From CAWDMN01 sp963803155 (GTDB lineage Bacteria; Acidobacteriota; Terriglobia; Versatilivoradales; Versatilivoraceae): a stretch of DNA of 64,000 nt. Of this stretch, positions 8,717 to 19,120 are shown piece after piece (the first letter of the stretch is position 1; every line of letters starts with the position of its first letter). The notes below the pieces were generated by a model. It worked only from the letters and a program-made list of their open reading frames with translations, was not told the DNA's origin and ran no database searches. Position numbers and translations under genes: made by a program. The stretch spans positions 83,289-147,288 of the forward strand of contig CAWDMN010000052.1 of NCBI GenBank assembly GCA_963803155.1, read 5' to 3'.

Positions 8717-10888
8717 ATGGGCTACAAGCATCCCCTCGGGCATTTTCTCGCGAGGCTTCCCTTTTTTCCTTGGGGTTCCTGGAACTGGGGGAACTCGCGG
8801 AAATTATTTTGGATTGTCCTTTCTTTCGCGCTGTATGTCCTTCCTTCCTCAATGTCCGCTGAAAGCGCCGCCAAAAGGCCCATCATCCTGATTTCCGTTG
8901 ATACACTGCGCGCGGACCGGCTAAGCTGTTATGGCTATAAAATCCGGCAGACCCCCCATATCGACGCCTTGGCCGAAGGGGGGACTCTCTTTAGTCAAGT
9001 CAATTCCCAAGTGCCGTTGACGCTTCCCTCTCACACCAGCCTTTTGACCTCCACGTTTCCCTTTTCAAACGGGGTTGAAGACAATGGCAGCCTTCTGGCG
9101 CCGGGCACTCTGACCTTGGCCAGATATTTGAGATCGCACGGATTCCGCACGGCTGCTTTTGTGGGCGGTTTCGTTCTCGATAAACGGTTCGGCCTGGATC
9201 AGGGTTTTGATATGTATGACAGCCCCTTCAATCTCCGCCGGCAGCGCCGCGACGATCCCGGCGATGTGAAGCGCACTGGCGAGGAAGTGATCAAGTCCGC
9301 AATCGCTTGGCTCAAGAATGCGGCTGGCTCCCCTTTTTTCCTTTTTCTTCATCTCTACGATTTGCATGCTCCTTATGAATTGCCTCCAGCTCAGATTCTC
9401 CCTCTGGGCCATGCTGGCTACGATAAAGCGCTGGCTTATGAGGATCAGGTTCTGGGACAGTTTTGGGATTTTCTCGATCATGAAGGATTGGCGGACCGTT
9501 CTCTGATAATCTTTACTTCAGATCATGGTGAAAGCTTGGGGGAGCATGGTGAGGCTGCTCATGGTTACTTTGTCTATCAAAGCACGCTGCGCGTCCCGTT
9601 GATCTTCCGCTGGCCGAAGGGGACCGTTGGAGTCTGGAAGCGTGTGGAAGAGCCTGTCAACTTGATCGATATTGCTCCCACGATTCTGCAATATCTTGGA
9701 TTGCCGATTCCCCGTGAATTTCAAGGGAAGACATTGCTGGATTTGATGCGGACCCAACCGAAAGGAAGACCTGGGGATGCCTATGGCGGCAGTCTTTACG
9801 CGCGAAACCATTTCGGCTGTGTCCCGTTGCGGAGCCTGCGCTTGGGGCGATACAAATATATCGGAGCCCCTCGTCCGGAGTTTTATGATTTGAGCGCCGA
9901 CCCTGGAGAGACTCGGAATCTTTACTCCCAACAGGTTTCCATCGCCCGGTTCTACCGGGACCGGCTCAAGTCGCTCCTGGAAAAATTCCCGTTGACCCAG
10001 TCTGTGAAAAGTCCCGCCCAAAGTCAGGAAGTTGCCGCCGCCCTGCAATCGCTGGGATATCTCACTTCTGGCTCGAGTTCCGCGCCGACGGTGGAGCCGG
10101 TTGCGGATCCCAAAGATCGAATCGCCGATTTCGAAGAAAACCGGCGCGCCTTCGATCTTGCTTCCGCGGGGCGCAGGTCTGAAGCCGGCCAGATATTCGA
10201 AAAATTGAGCCGCAAATATCCGGAAGTTTGTGACTTGCGTGTCAGTCTAGCGGTGAACCAGCAGCGGGAAGGCCGCGGCAGGGAAGCAATCCAGAATTTC
10301 CAGGCAGCCCTGAAACAGGACCCCATGAATGTCCGGGCCCACTTCGATTTGGCCAACGCTTATTTTGAAACACAGCAACTGGAGGCTGCCTCCCGTGAAT
10401 TGGAGGCAACCTTGGCTATTGCCCCTTATTACAACCGGGCCGCGGAAATGTTGGGAGCCATTCTGCTTCAAAACCGCAATTACACTGGCGCGCGCGCCCA
10501 TTTTCAGCGGATGCTGGCCTCTGATCCTGGCAATTACATCGCAAATTATCAGCTGGGAACCATGGCAACGCAGGAGGAGAAATGGCCGGAAGCGGAACGC
10601 TTTTTTAAAGAAGCAGCCAAAGCCGATCCCAAATCGGCTGAGGTTTTGAACGGATTAGGGGTTGTCTACATGATGGGTTCCAAATTGGAAGAAGCCCGGA
10701 CCGCTTTGCAGGAAGCCCTACGGTTGGAACCCAAATGGGCGGAAGTCCATTTCAATCTCGGATTGGTTTACCGGCAACAGAAGCAATTGGATGAGGCTGC
10801 CAAGGAATTCCGCAATGCCTTATCCGTGGATCCGCAATTCGTTCGGGCGCGCCAAGCATTAAATAGTCCGGAGTTCCGAGGGCGGTAA
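8717..10888 (+). CDS. Sulfatase-fold (alkaline phosphatase superfamily) enzyme fused to TPR repeats
   Basis: 723 residues from the ATG at 8717, preceded by AAGGA. A signal/anchor segment (about residues 25-45) leads to the metal-binding motif ISVDTLRADRLSCYGY, then LPSHTSLLTS, a TFTSDHGE-type motif (IIFTSDHGESLGEHG) and a late metal/substrate region. The last ~230 residues are TPR repeats. In true sulfatases the nucleophile sits in C/S-x-P-x-R; here the aligned position is Thr (TLPSH), so formylglycine chemistry is not expected. A phosphodiesterase or phospho/sulfo-ester hydrolase or transferase using Thr is more likely. The fused domain set is known in Acidobacteriota. It probably acts in the periplasm on an unknown ester. 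Confidence 0.85.
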   Translation: MGYKHPLGHFLARLPFFPWGSWNWGNSRKLFWIVLSFALYVLPSSMSAESAAKRPIILISVDTLRADRLSCYGYKIRQTPHIDALAEGGTLFSQVNSQVPLTLPSHTSLLTSTFPFSNGVEDNGSLLAPGTLTLARYLRSHGFRTAAFVGGFVLDKRFGLDQGFDMYDSPFNLRRQRRDDPGDVKRTGEEVIKSAIAWLKNAAGSPFFLFLHLYDLHAPYELPPAQILPLGHAGYDKALAYEDQVLGQFWDFLDHEGLADRSLIIFTSDHGESLGEHGEAAHGYFVYQSTLRVPLIFRWPKGTVGVWKRVEEPVNLIDIAPTILQYLGLPIPREFQGKTLLDLMRTQPKGRPGDAYGGSLYARNHFGCVPLRSLRLGRYKYIGAPRPEFYDLSADPGETRNLYSQQVSIARFYRDRLKSLLEKFPLTQSVKSPAQSQEVAAALQSLGYLTSGSSSAPTVEPVADPKDRIADFEENRRAFDLASAGRRSEAGQIFEKLSRKYPEVCDLRVSLAVNQQREGRGREAIQNFQAALKQDPMNVRAHFDLANAYFETQQLEAASRELEATLAIAPYYNRAAEMLGAILLQNRNYTGARAHFQRMLASDPGNYIANYQLGTMATQEEKWPEAERFFKEAAKADPKSAEVLNGLGVVYMMGSKLEEARTALQEALRLEPKWAEVHFNLGLVYRQQKQLDEAAKEFRNALSVDPQFVRARQALNSPEFRGR

Positions 10889-11053
10889 TCCGGATCAGCA
10901 CTGCGATGACAGCTTGATTTTTGCCTTTCGTTTAGACCTTGCATGGCGATGGAGTTTCATCTCTGGCAGGGAGCCGTTTTCCTTGATGCATTGATAGCGG
11001 TTCACAACAATTCACTTGCTTCATCAGAAGGAATTTGGAAAGAGGAGGTCACA

Positions 11054-14000
11054 ATGGCAGGCCATGGCAGGAAACTTTTTTTGTTTGGTTTGGGCTTGAT
11101 TTTGCTCCTGTCAATTAATGGTTGGGCGCAAAACACCACGGCGTCCTTGACAGGATTGGTGACTGATCCCAGTGGAGCGGTGGTCACCAACGCTGAAGTG
11201 GAGCTGACAGCGGTCTCCACCAGTGTGGTGACGAAGGCTGTCACTAATGCGGACGGGCTTTACAGTTTTCAGAATATCCTCGCTGGTCCGTATGAATTAA
11301 AGGTTACAGCCTCTGGATTTCGGGAGTTCCTGCAAAAAGGCATTAAGATCTCCTTGAATGAAAGAGCACGGGTGGACGTGAAACTCTAATTAGGCGAGCA
11401 GAAACAGATTATTGAAGTTCAGGCCGATGCTTCACCGTTGAATGTCGAAAATTCAGAAGTAGCCGGCGGAATTGCGCCGGAGACGGTGAATGAATTGCCG
11501 CTGATCATGACCAACAATGGCGGGATGCGTTCGGCTGCCACGTTCATGACATTGCTGCCCGGCGTAACGGCTCCTCAAGGGGATATAATCAGCGCCCATC
11601 TAAATGGAGCCCAGAAGTATACCGGCGAAAACTTGGTGAACGGAGCCTCTACGATCAACCCTTCCGGCGGCAATGGAATGTGGTCGGCCGCTTTCGATTT
11701 TGGCCAGTCCCCGGAAATGGTCAGCGAGCTGAAAGTCATCACCTCCAATTACGAACCGCAGTATGGTTCCACCGGGGGGGCTATTTTCATCATGGAGACC
11801 AAATCCGGCACGAACCAAATTCACGGCAATGCTTACTACTTCGGCAAAAACGATGCCTTGAATGCCACACCTTGGAACAATGCCGCGAAGCCGTTGGATC
11901 GGGAGCACAATTTTGGAGGTTCCATTGGGGGCCCCGTGAAATTGCCGATTCTATGGTCTTCCAAAACTAAGACTTATTACTTTTTTAATTTTGAAGGGTT
12001 CAGACAGTCGGGAGGTGTTACCCGCAACATTTTGACGATTCCCTCGTTGCAGGAACGTCAAGGGGATTTCCGGGACTGGGTGGATGCCGATGGCAAATTA
12101 ATTCCCATTTATGATCCGGCGACTACCAGGACCGTCAACGGCGAGGTGGTGCGCGACCAATTCATGGGGTGTGACGGGAATACTCCGAATGTGATTTGTC
12201 CCAATCGCATCCAAAATTCACTGGCAGCTGCCTGGTTCAAGTACCTTCCCCAGCCCACCTATTCAGGCCCGCTGAACAACTTCATCGCCCTGGATTCTCC
12301 GGGCTCCTTCTACAATCACACCAATCATTTCACCATCCGGGTGGATGAGTATCTGGGTGACAAGGATCGGTTTTTTGTGACGATCTACCATCGCAAAGCC
12401 GGACCAACGACGGCCACGGAACTTCCCAAGGAGATAAGCAATCAAGGCAATGTATACAAGGATCCCTGGATGAATCGGCTCAACTGGGACCACACTTTTT
12501 CTCCGGTATTGCTGAACCACTTTGTGGCTGGCTACCAGGATGACATGTACCATGGCGGTTCTCTGGCCGCTCCTTACGCCGATCTTTTTCCCAAGATTCC
12601 TGGATCATCCCGTAATGCTTATCCCCCCACTATCAATTTTAGCGACGGATTCGCAAACTTCAAGGGGGATGGCCGGGCAGGTCCGGAACAGAACAAGAAC
12701 CCGGCTCCAGCCCTGGTTTTTACCGACTTGCTGACTTGGGTCAAGGGCAAGCACACCTTTAAAATGGGGGCCGAATATAGAACCTCCGCCAATAGCATGG
12801 GCTGGACACGCGATGAAGCAGGAGACTTTTCGTTTGGGCGTGGCCAGACAGGTCTGCTGGGAGGCAACAGCGGAAGCCCCATTGCCAGCTTCCTGCTGGA
12901 ACAGGTTGACTATGCCCAAGTGAATTGGCAACCCTACAGCATGTTCTCGATGCGGAATCAAGACTACATCACTCACTTTGGAGATACCTGGAAAGTTACT
13001 CCCAAACTCAGCCTCAATTTAGGGCTCCGCTGGGAGCTGCATCCGCCGTATTATGAAATCCATGATGTAACCTCCTTCTTTGATCCCTACGGTCCCAATC
13101 CGGGAGCTGATGGAAGGCCCGGACGAGTGGTTTTTGCAGGGACCCGCTGGGGTTCCGTCAGCTATGGGAAGCGCTATCCCGAAAGCGTATTTAAGAAGGC
13201 TTTTTCACCGCGCCTAGGCATTGCTTATTCCATTTCACCGAAGACCGTGATTCGAACAGGTTATGGAATCTTTTACGATGCAGGCATTGTCCCGGGCTGG
13301 AGTGGAGGATATGACACGACAGGATTCAACTTCTACAAGCAATTCGGCAACTCCAATGCGGGGCTGTCTCCTGCCATTATCCTGAGCCAAGGGATGCCCA
13401 CGGATTATCAAAAACCTCCCTTCTTGGATCCTACCATCAGCAATGGCCAGAATGCTCCAATCTACCGGCCCATAAATGCCAATCGACTGCCGTATTCCCA
13501 GCAATGGAATTTTACTATTGAACGGGAAATCACCCCGGATTTGTCCATCAGTGCTGGCTATGTGGGGACGAAAGGAACCAGGCTATATTCGCAGTTGGCT
13601 CCCATCAACACTCTGGATCCCAAATTGTTGTCGATGGGCAGCAAGCTTTATGATGAATTCTCGCCTGGCCAGACGGAACTGGACGGGGTCAAGGCGCCCT
13701 ATGCCGGTTGGGCAGAACAGATGACCGGATGCGCTCCTTCGGTGGCTCAGGCCATGCTTCCTTATCCTCAGTATTGTAATTCGATTTACGGCAACAACGA
13801 AAATGCGGGCAACTCCACCTTTCATTCTCTACAAATGAAGGTTGAGAAGCGTTGGTCAAAAGGGCTTTGGCTCCTCGGTTCCTATACATTGGCCAAGTCG
13901 ATTACGGATGCGGAAACCAACCAGTCCACTGAAATGTTGTGGGGCTCTGGCGGGGCCATATCAACTTTCGAGCGGCATCGCAACAAAGCTCTCTCGGCTG

Positions 14001-14575
14001 ATGACGTGCCGCAGACTTTGGTTATCTCGGCAATGTACGATCTCCCCTTTGGCAATGGACAACGTTGGCTTGGAAAAACCAATCGCCTGGCAAATGCTTT
14101 AGTCGGGGGATGGAAGATCAGCACAATTTTCCGGGCCTCTTCGGGTACTCCATTTTATTTCCGAAGTTACAACCAGTGCAATGTGCCGGGCCAGTTTGCC
14201 GTTTCCTGCATTCCAGCCATACTGCCGGGAGCCAATCCGTGGGCTCAAGACAAGGGCAACTTTAATCCCGACCAGCCTCTGTTCACGACCGCAGCCTTCG
14301 AGTCCATAGATCGATTCAACTATTATTATGGGGTGGGTCCCCGGGTATCGAATTTAAGGGGATTTGGGTACCAAAATCAGGACTTCTCTCTCGCCAAGAG
14401 CTTCCGAATTACGGAGCAAGTCCACTTCCAGATGCGGGCTGATACGTTCAACATCTGGAACTGGCATCACTTCACCTCGTTCAATACGGATATTTCGAGC
14501 CCCGACTTTGGCATGATATCGGGCGGTGCATCCTCCCCGCGCTATGTCCAGGTCAGTGGCAAGATTATTTTCTAG
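11054..14575 (+). pseudogene. TonB-dependent receptor (Oar-like), interrupted by one in-frame TAA
   Basis: The ATG at 11054 follows AGAGGAGGTC, a strong ribosome site. A signal peptide ends near NGWAQ, then a carboxypeptidase-regulatory-like beta domain (TASLTGLVTDPSGAVV) runs to VDVKL. TAA at 11387-11389 follows, and the same frame continues for 1,062 codons: LGEQKQIIEVQADASPLN, a plug domain, and a large barrel ending in Phe (VQVSGKIIF). Homologues read straight through this point (VKL-x-LGEQ), so one base change (for example GAA or CAA to TAA) explains the break. These receptors take up large ligands across the outer membrane using TonB. Whether the stop is real, read through or a sequencing error cannot be told here. 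Confidence 0.85.
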
Positions 14576-14588
14576 CCTTGTGAAGCGG

Positions 14589-14613
14589 GCGGGGCCGCTC
14601 GGCCCCGCTGTTT
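14589..14613 (+). terminator. Intrinsic terminator after the TonB-dependent receptor
   Basis: GCGGGGCCG at 14589-14597 pairs perfectly with CGGCCCCGC at 14600-14608, followed by TGTTT and further T-rich sequence. It lies 13 bases after the receptor stop codon on the same strand. Confidence 0.75.
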
Positions 14614-14800
14614 AATCCTTTTGTGTATGGTAATGTTAATAAACTACCGGTTCGAAATTCCCCTCGAACGAGCAGCGGTAGCCGAGACGAAGTCGAGGCC
14701 GGGGTGGTGCGAAACCTGCTACTTGGATCCAAGCAAAAACCGCAGATCACTCCAGACGCGGCTTGAAGGCTGCATCTTTCCACTTGTCTGAGGAGCTGCA

Positions 14801-14837
14801 CATGCCAGCGTGGCTGGCCCAACAAGATGATGAAAAT
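14801..14837 (+). repeat. Partial copy of repeat family B (tail module)
   Basis: The module CATGCCAGCGTGGCTGG followed by CAACAAGATGATGAAAAT recurs with few changes at 51189-51222 and 60048-60084. Here it stands without the hairpin module. It lies in the 363-base gap between the receptor and the SIS gene, which otherwise holds only the terminator and no recognisable gene. Confidence 0.6.
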
Positions 14838-14938
14838 CTATTCCCCCTTTATAAGGGGGATTTTTGAGGGAACGCAGTCGCATCGCTTGTTTCTTTACGA
14901 AACCCGATGGTATTCACCGCCATGGAAAGAATCCCAGA

Positions 14939-15991
14939 ATGACCGAGCTGAAAAAGGACATCCTGCGCCAACCGGACGAACTGATAAAACTCATCGGCCG
15001 GATTTATGGCGAGGATCGGAGTTCTTATGCGAAAGCCGCCGCCCTGATCCGTCAGGCCGGACACCTTTACCTCACCGGGATTGGGGCGAGTTGGCATGCG
15101 GGGATGGCGATTCAATCTTTGCTGGATGCCGGCGGCTGTCAGGTCTCATTGCTGGATGCTTCGGAGTTGCTTCACTACAGCCGGTTGCGGCCGAATTCAG
15201 TGATCCTCATGCTTTCCCGCAGTGGGAAAAGCATTGAGATTGTCCGTCTTTTAGCCAAAGCAACTGAAGCGGGAGCCAAAATTATCGGCATTACCAATGC
15301 TCCTCAAAGTCCGTTGGCACAAAATGCCGAGGCCGCGATTCATCTGGGGGTCCCTTTCGACCATTCAGTTTCGATTCTCACTTATTCGGCGGTGGCGCTG
15401 GCCGGGGGAATTCTGGCGGTCCAAACCATGAGCGGATATGACGAATCTTTGAGAAAATCCCTGGCGAAGTCTTTGCAGGCGGCCCAGGAACAGATCGAAC
15501 TTTGGGAACAGCAGACGTACGAAAGCGATTGGTTTGATCCGCATGCCGCCACCTATTTTTTGGCCCGGGGAACTAGTCTAGCCAGTTGTCATGAAGCCCG
15601 ACTTTTATGGGAAGAAGCAGCCAAGGCCCCGGCCACAGCCCTCTCCTCCGGCGGCTTCCGGCATGGGCCGCAGGAGATTCTCGACCAAGGAATCCATGTT
15701 GGAATGTGGATCGATAGGGACCGGATGCGGCGGGAAGATCTGGCCGTAGCCGCGGATATTCGAGGTTTGGGAGGCAGGGTCATGCTTGTTGGACAAAACC
15801 TGTCCCCGAGTGATGGTGACTTGGTCTTTGAAGTCCCCCAAATCCTGCCGGAATGGCAGTTCCTATTGGACATTCTCCCGGCCCAGCTGGCCGCGGAACG
15901 ACTTTCCCATTTGAGAAAAGTCGATTGTGACTCCTTGCGGATTTGCTCCTACGTAGTGGAAAGTGAGTACGGGATCATTGGGGACGATTAA
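14939..15991 (+). CDS. SIS-domain sugar isomerase (GlmS isomerase-like, AgaS/FrlB type)
   Basis: 350 residues made of two SIS domains. GIGASWHAG (residues 47-55) and SRSGKS (93-98) form the phosphosugar pocket of the first, and FRHGPQE (240-246) is the hallmark of the second. It resembles the isomerase half of glucosamine-6-phosphate synthase but has no N-terminal glutaminase domain, so it cannot make glucosamine from glutamine; deaminase/isomerase or deglycase roles are usual for such proteins. The start at 14939 has GGAAAG about 10 nt ahead; an upstream in-frame ATG at 14864 adds sequence unlike the family. A UroD-fold protein, a DUF1080 protein and a ROK kinase follow on the same strand. 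Confidence 0.8.
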   Translation: MTELKKDILRQPDELIKLIGRIYGEDRSSYAKAAALIRQAGHLYLTGIGASWHAGMAIQSLLDAGGCQVSLLDASELLHYSRLRPNSVILMLSRSGKSIEIVRLLAKATEAGAKIIGITNAPQSPLAQNAEAAIHLGVPFDHSVSILTYSAVALAGGILAVQTMSGYDESLRKSLAKSLQAAQEQIELWEQQTYESDWFDPHAATYFLARGTSLASCHEARLLWEEAAKAPATALSSGGFRHGPQEILDQGIHVGMWIDRDRMRREDLAVAADIRGLGGRVMLVGQNLSPSDGDLVFEVPQILPEWQFLLDILPAQLAAERLSHLRKVDCDSLRICSYVVESEYGIIGDD

Positions 15992-16130
15992 TTGAGCGAC
16001 AAGTGATGAATCGGGAATCTGATCCTGGCCTTTCTATCCACTATTCACTTGTCAATCGTCACTGGTCGCGGGTTCCATGCCTGTGGCGCCGGGGTATTGA
16101 ATCAAAACTCCTGTCGAGAGGCTCAATCCT

Positions 16131-17324
16131 GTGTCTGGACCCACTTCTCGTGAAATTTTGTTACAGGCGATATCCTGCCAAAAGCCTGAGCGGGTTCCCT
16201 GTTGCCTGATGAGTTTTCGCATCATGCGGGATCGTTGCCGCGATTGGTTTGAAGTGGCGGAGCGGGAAAAGGCAATGGGCTTGGATCCCATGTTGTTCAT
16301 CCCTCCCACCGAGCGGAAGGAACGGGCCGAACATCCAGATTTGCGAGGCCTGCCCATTCGATTTCCCGCCGATATTGTCATTCGGGAATACAAGGAAATC
16401 GGCCGGGATAGCCCCTATCCCTTACTGCACAAGCATTACGAGACTCCAGCGGGGAATCTTTCGACCATCGTGAAACAGACGGAGGATTGGCCTCACGGCG
16501 ATCATATCCCTTTCATTGACGATTATCAGATCGCGCGGGCCCACAAGAACCTGGTCATGAATATGCAGGATCTCGATCCTATGCGCCACCTGCTGATACC
16601 GCCTCGGGCCGCGGATGTTGAGGAGTTTTACGAGCTGGCCCGCCAGGCGCTCAACTTCGCTCGCCAACACGGGATATTGGCGGCCGGAGGATGGGGTGTC
16701 GGGGCCGATATGGTGGGATGGCTGTGTGGCCTGGAGAACATGGTTTATTTGGCCGTGGACGATCCGGATTTCCTGCATGCCTTATTCGATTTGATAGCCC
16801 AATGGAACCGGCAGCGGATGTCGGTCATTCTCGACGCCGGAGTGGACCTCTTCATCCGTCGCGGCTGGTATGAGTGCTGTCAGTTCTGGTCTCCCGCTCT
16901 ATATAGAGAATTCATTCTCCCCGATCTCAAAAAAGACGTGGAACTCGCTCATCAGGCTGGAGTCAAATTTGGCTATATCATGACCATGTCCACCATGCCG
17001 CTATTGGATATGTTTTTGGAAGCTGGCATAGACGTTCTCATGGGGGTTGATCCTTCGTCCGCCGCCCAAAACAACCTGCCGCTCATGCGGGAAAAGCTTC
17101 GCGGCAGAGTCTGCCTCTGGGGAGGTGTGGATGCCGCGCACACCGTGGAATTGGGAACAGCGGAGGAAGTCAGACAGGCAACGGAATGGGCACTCGAGAC
17201 TCTTGGCCCGGAAGGATTGGTCTTCTCCCCGGTTGACAACATCACCGTTGATACACCGAACACTTGGTCGAACCTTCAAGTAATGATTGAAACCTGGAGA
17301 GGATATCAGATTCAAAAGGGGTGA
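16131..17324 (+). CDS. Uroporphyrinogen decarboxylase-fold protein, probably not a haem enzyme
   Basis: 397 residues, GTG start at 16131 with GAGAGG about 9 nt ahead. The fold-family signature is clear (PERVPCCLMSFRIMRD at the N-terminus; LWGGVDAAHTVELGTAEEV and SPVDNITVDTPNTW at the C-terminus). In methyltransferase relatives (MtaA/CmuA) an HxC pair binds zinc in the segment before the PLLD helix; here that segment reads YIMTMS (282-287), so the zinc ligands are absent. No haem genes are nearby; the neighbours are sugar genes. Such UroD homologues are common in sugar loci of Planctomycetes and Acidobacteriota without a proven reaction. Function unknown; family confident. Confidence 0.8.
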   Translation: MSGPTSREILLQAISCQKPERVPCCLMSFRIMRDRCRDWFEVAEREKAMGLDPMLFIPPTERKERAEHPDLRGLPIRFPADIVIREYKEIGRDSPYPLLHKHYETPAGNLSTIVKQTEDWPHGDHIPFIDDYQIARAHKNLVMNMQDLDPMRHLLIPPRAADVEEFYELARQALNFARQHGILAAGGWGVGADMVGWLCGLENMVYLAVDDPDFLHALFDLIAQWNRQRMSVILDAGVDLFIRRGWYECCQFWSPALYREFILPDLKKDVELAHQAGVKFGYIMTMSTMPLLDMFLEAGIDVLMGVDPSSAAQNNLPLMREKLRGRVCLWGGVDAAHTVELGTAEEVRQATEWALETLGPEGLVFSPVDNITVDTPNTWSNLQVMIETWRGYQIQKG

Positions 17325-17556
17325 CAATGATGTGTTTGAATTCGATCGGAAGTCCCCTTTTTTATAAAACAAATTTAGCGCATATCTGAACATTGCCAGC
17401 CAAGCTAAGGACCACCTTGACGTACTCATGCAAAGCCTGCACTTTTCCCTTCGGCGGCAGGCTGTGCGGGGAATGCCGTGATTTTGCATAGCCTGAATAG
17501 AAGACATCATGAATAAGAATTCTTCTCATCGCAAGTGAAATGGAGATTACAAAAAG

Positions 17557-18531
17557 ATGAAATCAAAATTTTTATGCGCCTTGTTTATGTTGGGAATTTG
17601 CGTGCCATTGAAATTCGCCGGTCCTTTGGACGGTGAAAAAGAGGCTGCTCCCTCCTCGCGCACAATCATTGAGCCATTTCTGGGGAGATGGGATTTGACC
17701 ATCCAGGGAGCTGACCGGATGTATCCTTCCTGGCTGGAGCTTTCTCAAGAAAATAAGGTATTGAAAGCCCGATTTGTCGGGCGTTGGGGCAATGCCCGCT
17801 CATTGGCCAAAGTGGAGCTCCGAGAGGGGGAGCTTCTTTTCGTTTCACCCAAGGAAGAGGAGGGGAGTAGGAATGATTTAGTCTTCCGGGGAAAATTGAC
17901 CGGTAAGACCTTGGCGGGGAAAGCGGAGGGGCCTAACGGAGTGGCATGGACCTGGACGGGGCGGCGGGCTCCCACTTTGAAACAGGCCTCTTCTCCTCAA
18001 TGGGATGGAACGGTTTCTTTGTTCAATGGCAGAGACTTTACGGGGTGGACCTTTGATAATCCGGCCAAAGCTTCCAGCTGGAAAGTGGAGAAGAATACTC
18101 TGGTAAACAAAGCAGCTGGATCGAATCTAGTCACCACGGGAAAATATGCGGACTTCAAATTGCACATTGAAGTGAACTGTCCGCCCAAGGCCAACAGCGG
18201 AATTTATCTGCGTGGCCGATATGAAGTGCAGGTTGAGGACGACTCCCTGCGCGAGCCCCCCAGCCATCATATGGGAGCGGTGTACGGTTTTCTGGCCCCC
18301 TCGCCGGAACAGCCCCGCACACCTGGGGTTTGGCAAAGCTTCGATATCACCTTGGTGGGCCGCTATGTCACGATCCTGCAAAATGGCAAAACAATTATCG
18401 ATCACCGGGAGATTCCCGGCATTACCGGTGGTGCGCTCGACAGCCACGAGGAGTTGCCCGGTCCCATTTACCTCCAGGGAGATCATGGAGGGATCGCTTA
18501 TCGGAACATCACCCTCACTCCGGCAAAGTGA
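17557..18531 (+). CDS. Secreted DUF1080 protein (3-keto-disaccharide hydrolase-like)
   Basis: 324 residues. A signal peptide (MKSKFLCALFMLGICVPLKFAG) is followed by a beta-rich segment (about 45-135) and then a DUF1080 jelly-roll domain from about residue 150: SLFNGRDFTGWTF, ANSGIYLRGRYEVQVED, and a C-terminal GPIYLQGDHGGIAYRNI. DUF1080 proteins have been described as 3-keto-glycoside hydrolases or carbohydrate binders in the periplasm or outside the cell. ATG at 17557, with a weak GGAG-like site. Its place behind the SIS and UroD-fold genes supports a role in sugar use. Confidence 0.85.
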   Translation: MKSKFLCALFMLGICVPLKFAGPLDGEKEAAPSSRTIIEPFLGRWDLTIQGADRMYPSWLELSQENKVLKARFVGRWGNARSLAKVELREGELLFVSPKEEEGSRNDLVFRGKLTGKTLAGKAEGPNGVAWTWTGRRAPTLKQASSPQWDGTVSLFNGRDFTGWTFDNPAKASSWKVEKNTLVNKAAGSNLVTTGKYADFKLHIEVNCPPKANSGIYLRGRYEVQVEDDSLREPPSHHMGAVYGFLAPSPEQPRTPGVWQSFDITLVGRYVTILQNGKTIIDHREIPGITGGALDSHEELPGPIYLQGDHGGIAYRNITLTPAK

Positions 18532-19120
18532 CTTCTGCATGTGATGCGGATTTGATCCAGCAAATCCGCGGCTTTTCGCCCAGCTTAATCGCCGTCGACC
18601 CGCCGAGGATAATCGCCGTTACGGGTATGCGCTCCACGTTTGGCCTAAGCTATAAAGATCGAGCGTCTAATCGAAACTGTTCTGCCAGGAGATGCCATTT
18701 TCATCTGCCAGGTTGGCGGCCGCGCTGGCAGGAGCGGCTCCGTGAAAATTCCTGCCATGTGGTGATCCATGCTAGCGGAATGGTCAGAATATGCTTTGCC
18801 TGGAAAGTGGGGATCCTCTCGACGTCCTTGAACTGTCTGTATCCTCTTCGGGCTCGCGGGAACTCACCCTGCGACAGAGCCTATAATGGTGGTGTTTCAT
18901 TGCTGAAGAGGTGCTGATCTTATCTTTTGGCTTTCATGATACACTATGATTCCCCTAGCCGTAGAGGCATGCTCCAGTTAAACCTGGTGGAATGCCCGTG
19001 GCCCGTTCTGATGAGTATAAAGACCCTTGGAGATTAAACGGAAAGACGCAACGTTGATCTTTTGGCAAGGTACGTATCTTCGAACAGACAACATCTTGTT
19101 TGAGAGGAATCTTTTCCACG
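18532..19120. other. Intergenic stretch, nothing recognised
   Basis: About 590 bases between the DUF1080 gene and the ROK kinase. Open frames here lack a ribosome site, domain signatures and sensible composition. I see no tRNA, terminator with a T-run or repeat. The last 40 bases hold the ribosome site of the next gene. Confidence 0.4.

Noticed and set aside
14640..14720. GGTTCGAAATTCC resembling a tRNA T-loop
   Set aside because: No acceptor stem, anticodon arm or CCA fits around it; no tRNA is supported anywhere in the window.
15992..16130. GACAAGTGA/TCACTTGTC inverted repeat between SIS and the UroD-fold gene
   Set aside because: Long irregular spacing and no T-run; looks like degenerate low-complexity intergenic sequence.
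18330..18917. 195-codon plus-strand frame after DUF1080
   Set aside because: It overlaps the real DUF1080 gene in another frame, has a Cys/Arg-rich random composition and no ribosome site.
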